This document shows, one piece after another, positions 23,587 through 24,550 of a stretch of 24,550 bases of DNA; positions within the stretch are counted from its first letter, which is position 1; the number at the start of each line of letters is the position of its first letter. Origin of the DNA: an uncultured Alistipes sp. (GTDB lineage: Bacteria > Bacteroidota > Bacteroidia > Bacteroidales > Rikenellaceae). The position numbers were made by a program, and so were the translations under genes. The stretch covers positions 1-24,550 of the forward strand of contig UQNV01000034.1 in assembly GCA_900542505.1 (NCBI GenBank). The letters are read 5' to 3'. The notes below the pieces were generated by a model, which searched no databases, had not been told where the DNA came from, and was given only the letters and a program-made list of their open reading frames with translations.

Positions 23587-24550
23587 ATGGAACGCGATGC
23601 CGAACGTTTGTTGAACGAGGAGCTGTTGCGGCAGCCCTTCGCCGGGGAGGCGGGCGGCCTTTCCGCCGACGAGTGCCGCCGCATGGCGGCGTGCTATGCC
23701 CGGACCGAAGGGGTCATCGCCGTGCTGAGTGACCTGCGCGACGAGACGAGTCTGGTCTTTTACGGCAGTTTTGCCGAACGGCTCGGATTGGGCGGCCGCG
23801 GCGGGTCGTACGTCGTCGGCTCCATCTGGGAGGAGGAGATTCTGCGCCGGGTCCATCCCGACGACCTGCGCCGCAAATACCTGCTCGAACTCCATTTCCT
23901 GCGCTGGGTCAAGCAGCATCCCCGGCGCTGCGACTGCAGCCTGGCCGAGCCACTGCGCATGTGCGACGCCTCGGGCGAATACCTTCAGGTGCTGCACCGG
24001 ATGTTCTATCTGGCGGGCGACGCCGCGGGCAGCGTCCATCGTGCGTTGTGCCTCTATGGTCCCCGCGGGCTCGAAACGGCCGATGCGGTCATCGTCGACC
24101 CGCTCGAGGGGTGCACCCGGCGTCTTGAGCTGCCGAGTTGCGATGCGCTTCTGACGGAGCGCGAGCGCGAGGTGCTGGGATGGATAAACCGTGGGCTGAC
24201 AAGCAAGGAGGTGGCCGGCCGTCTCTCCATCAGCGTCCATACGGTCAGCCGCCACCGTCAGAACATCCTGGAAAAGCTGCGCGTGGGCAACGCGACCGAG
24301 GCGTGCCGCGTCGCCCGCGGGCTGGGGCTTCTGGACATGGATACCGTCTTCCACGGCGAAAAGGTCCAGCGGCAGACCGCCGGCACGTTTTCCGGCGTGC
24401 AGGGGCTGCTCTCCGGCCTCAACGGCCTCGGCTACGAGGGCTACGAGATCCACATGGGCCAGAGCGCGTCGGCCATGCCGCCGCTGGCCGGGTCCGGCAG
24501 CGTCTACGGCAGCTATATCCACGGCGTGTTCGACGCGCCGGGCGTCGCCG
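23587..24550 (+). CDS. LuxR-type regulator, 3' end fused to CobQ fragment
   Basis: Residues 1-249 form a Bacteroidetes-type regulator. The N-terminal part (about 30-180) is PAS-like, with IAVLSDLRDETSLVFYGSFA, RRVHPDDLRRKYLLELHFL and VLHRMFYLAG. The C-terminal LuxR HTH begins LTEREREVLGWI (from 189) and has SKEVAGRLSISVHTVSRHRQ and ILEKLRVGNATEACRVA. Such proteins normally end a few residues after this helix. Here the frame instead runs on through GLGLL (245-249) into a CobQ-like C-terminus with no stop before the window ends, so the product as read is probably an assembly chimera and the true stop of the regulator is missing. The gene is divergent from the DUF1349 gene, which it may control. 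Confidence 0.8.
   Translation, partial: MERDAERLLNEELLRQPFAGEAGGLSADECRRMAACYARTEGVIAVLSDLRDETSLVFYGSFAERLGLGGRGGSYVVGSIWEEEILRRVHPDDLRRKYLLELHFLRWVKQHPRRCDCSLAEPLRMCDASGEYLQVLHRMFYLAGDAAGSVHRALCLYGPRGLETADAVIVDPLEGCTRRLELPSCDALLTEREREVLGWINRGLTSKEVAGRLSISVHTVSRHRQNILEKLRVGNATEACRVARGLGLLDMDTVFHGEKVQRQTAGTFSGVQGLLSGLNGLGYEGYEIHMGQSASAMPPLAGSGSVYGSYIHGVFDAPGVA
24319..24550 (+). other. cobQ: CobQ (cobyric acid synthase) C-terminal fragment
   Basis: From GLGLLDMDTVF the translation matches the C-terminal glutamine-amidotransferase half of cobyric acid synthase (CobQ/CbiP). GEKVQRQTAGTF, GYEGYEIHMGQS and VYGSYIHGVFDAPGVA follow in family order; the His in YEIHMG and the one in YIHGVFD are the landmarks. 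CobQ amidates cobyrinic acid side chains in B12 synthesis. The synthetase half and the amidotransferase nucleophile Cys are absent, since only about 77 codons remain before the contig ends. Serine TCC codons, scarce in the neighbouring genes where TCG is preferred, appear three times in about 60 codons, hinting at a different source genome. Confidence 0.8.

Noticed and set aside
1..24550. CRISPR arrays, tRNA/rRNA genes, insertion sequences, integrase or att sites
   Set aside because: I scanned for regular direct repeats, cloverleaf-like and rRNA-like segments, and transposase motifs and saw none.

Overview
The window looks like one contig from a GC-rich member of the Bacteroidales, most like Alistipes (Rikenellaceae). 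This is inferred from gene content (WbqC family, rSAM/lipoprotein-system lipoprotein, IspG with a central insert, DUF3108, a CKDYDDD-type surface lipoprotein). It also rests on a consistent set of Bacteroidetes-type promoters (-7 box TAnnTTTG, sometimes with a -33 TTTG) upstream of most transcription units, and on the lack of strong Shine-Dalgarno sites. Both ends look technical. Bases 1-9 equal the last nine bases of the Nextera mosaic end. The last ~230 bases encode a CobQ C-terminus joined in frame to a LuxR-type regulator at a short shared GLGLL stretch, which is more likely a misassembly than a real fusion.

Layout. 1-357: low-complexity repeats and a hairpin, no gene. 358-2633 (-): a polyprenyl diphosphate synthase followed by a U32-family protein. 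2744-3745 (+): ROK sugar kinase, ending in two strong hairpin terminators. 4016-4948 (-): membrane-anchored coiled-coil protein. 5015-7956 (-): recG then a secreted DUF3108 protein. 8232-8663 (-): small rSAM-system lipoprotein. 8781-11010 (+): ispG and a WbqC-family gene, the latter running tail-to-tail into 10946-12967 (-), a secreted GH2-fold protein that has lost both catalytic glutamates. 13180-16212 (-): a 1010-residue coiled-coil lipoprotein, divergent from a small XRE-type regulator (16458-16676). 16900-20207 (+): a tight cvpA-rsgA-trmH-aminotransferase operon. 20342-22594 (-): glpK-glpF. 22839-23492 (-): secreted DUF1349 protein, divergent from the LuxR-type regulator at the right end.

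How they work together. Much of the window is housekeeping: isoprenoid synthesis (ispG, prenyl synthase), RNA modification and ribosome assembly (rsgA, trmH, the U32 protein), DNA repair (recG), and glycerol and sugar phosphorylation (glpK/glpF, ROK). The accessory interest is in the envelope genes: the catalytically degenerate GH2, the large lipoprotein with a palindromic candidate operator beside an XRE regulator, and the DUF1349/LuxR pair, whose two -7 boxes form one perfect 16-bp palindrome. I did not find a CRISPR array, tRNA, rRNA, insertion sequence, or a clear multi-gene defence or biosynthetic system.
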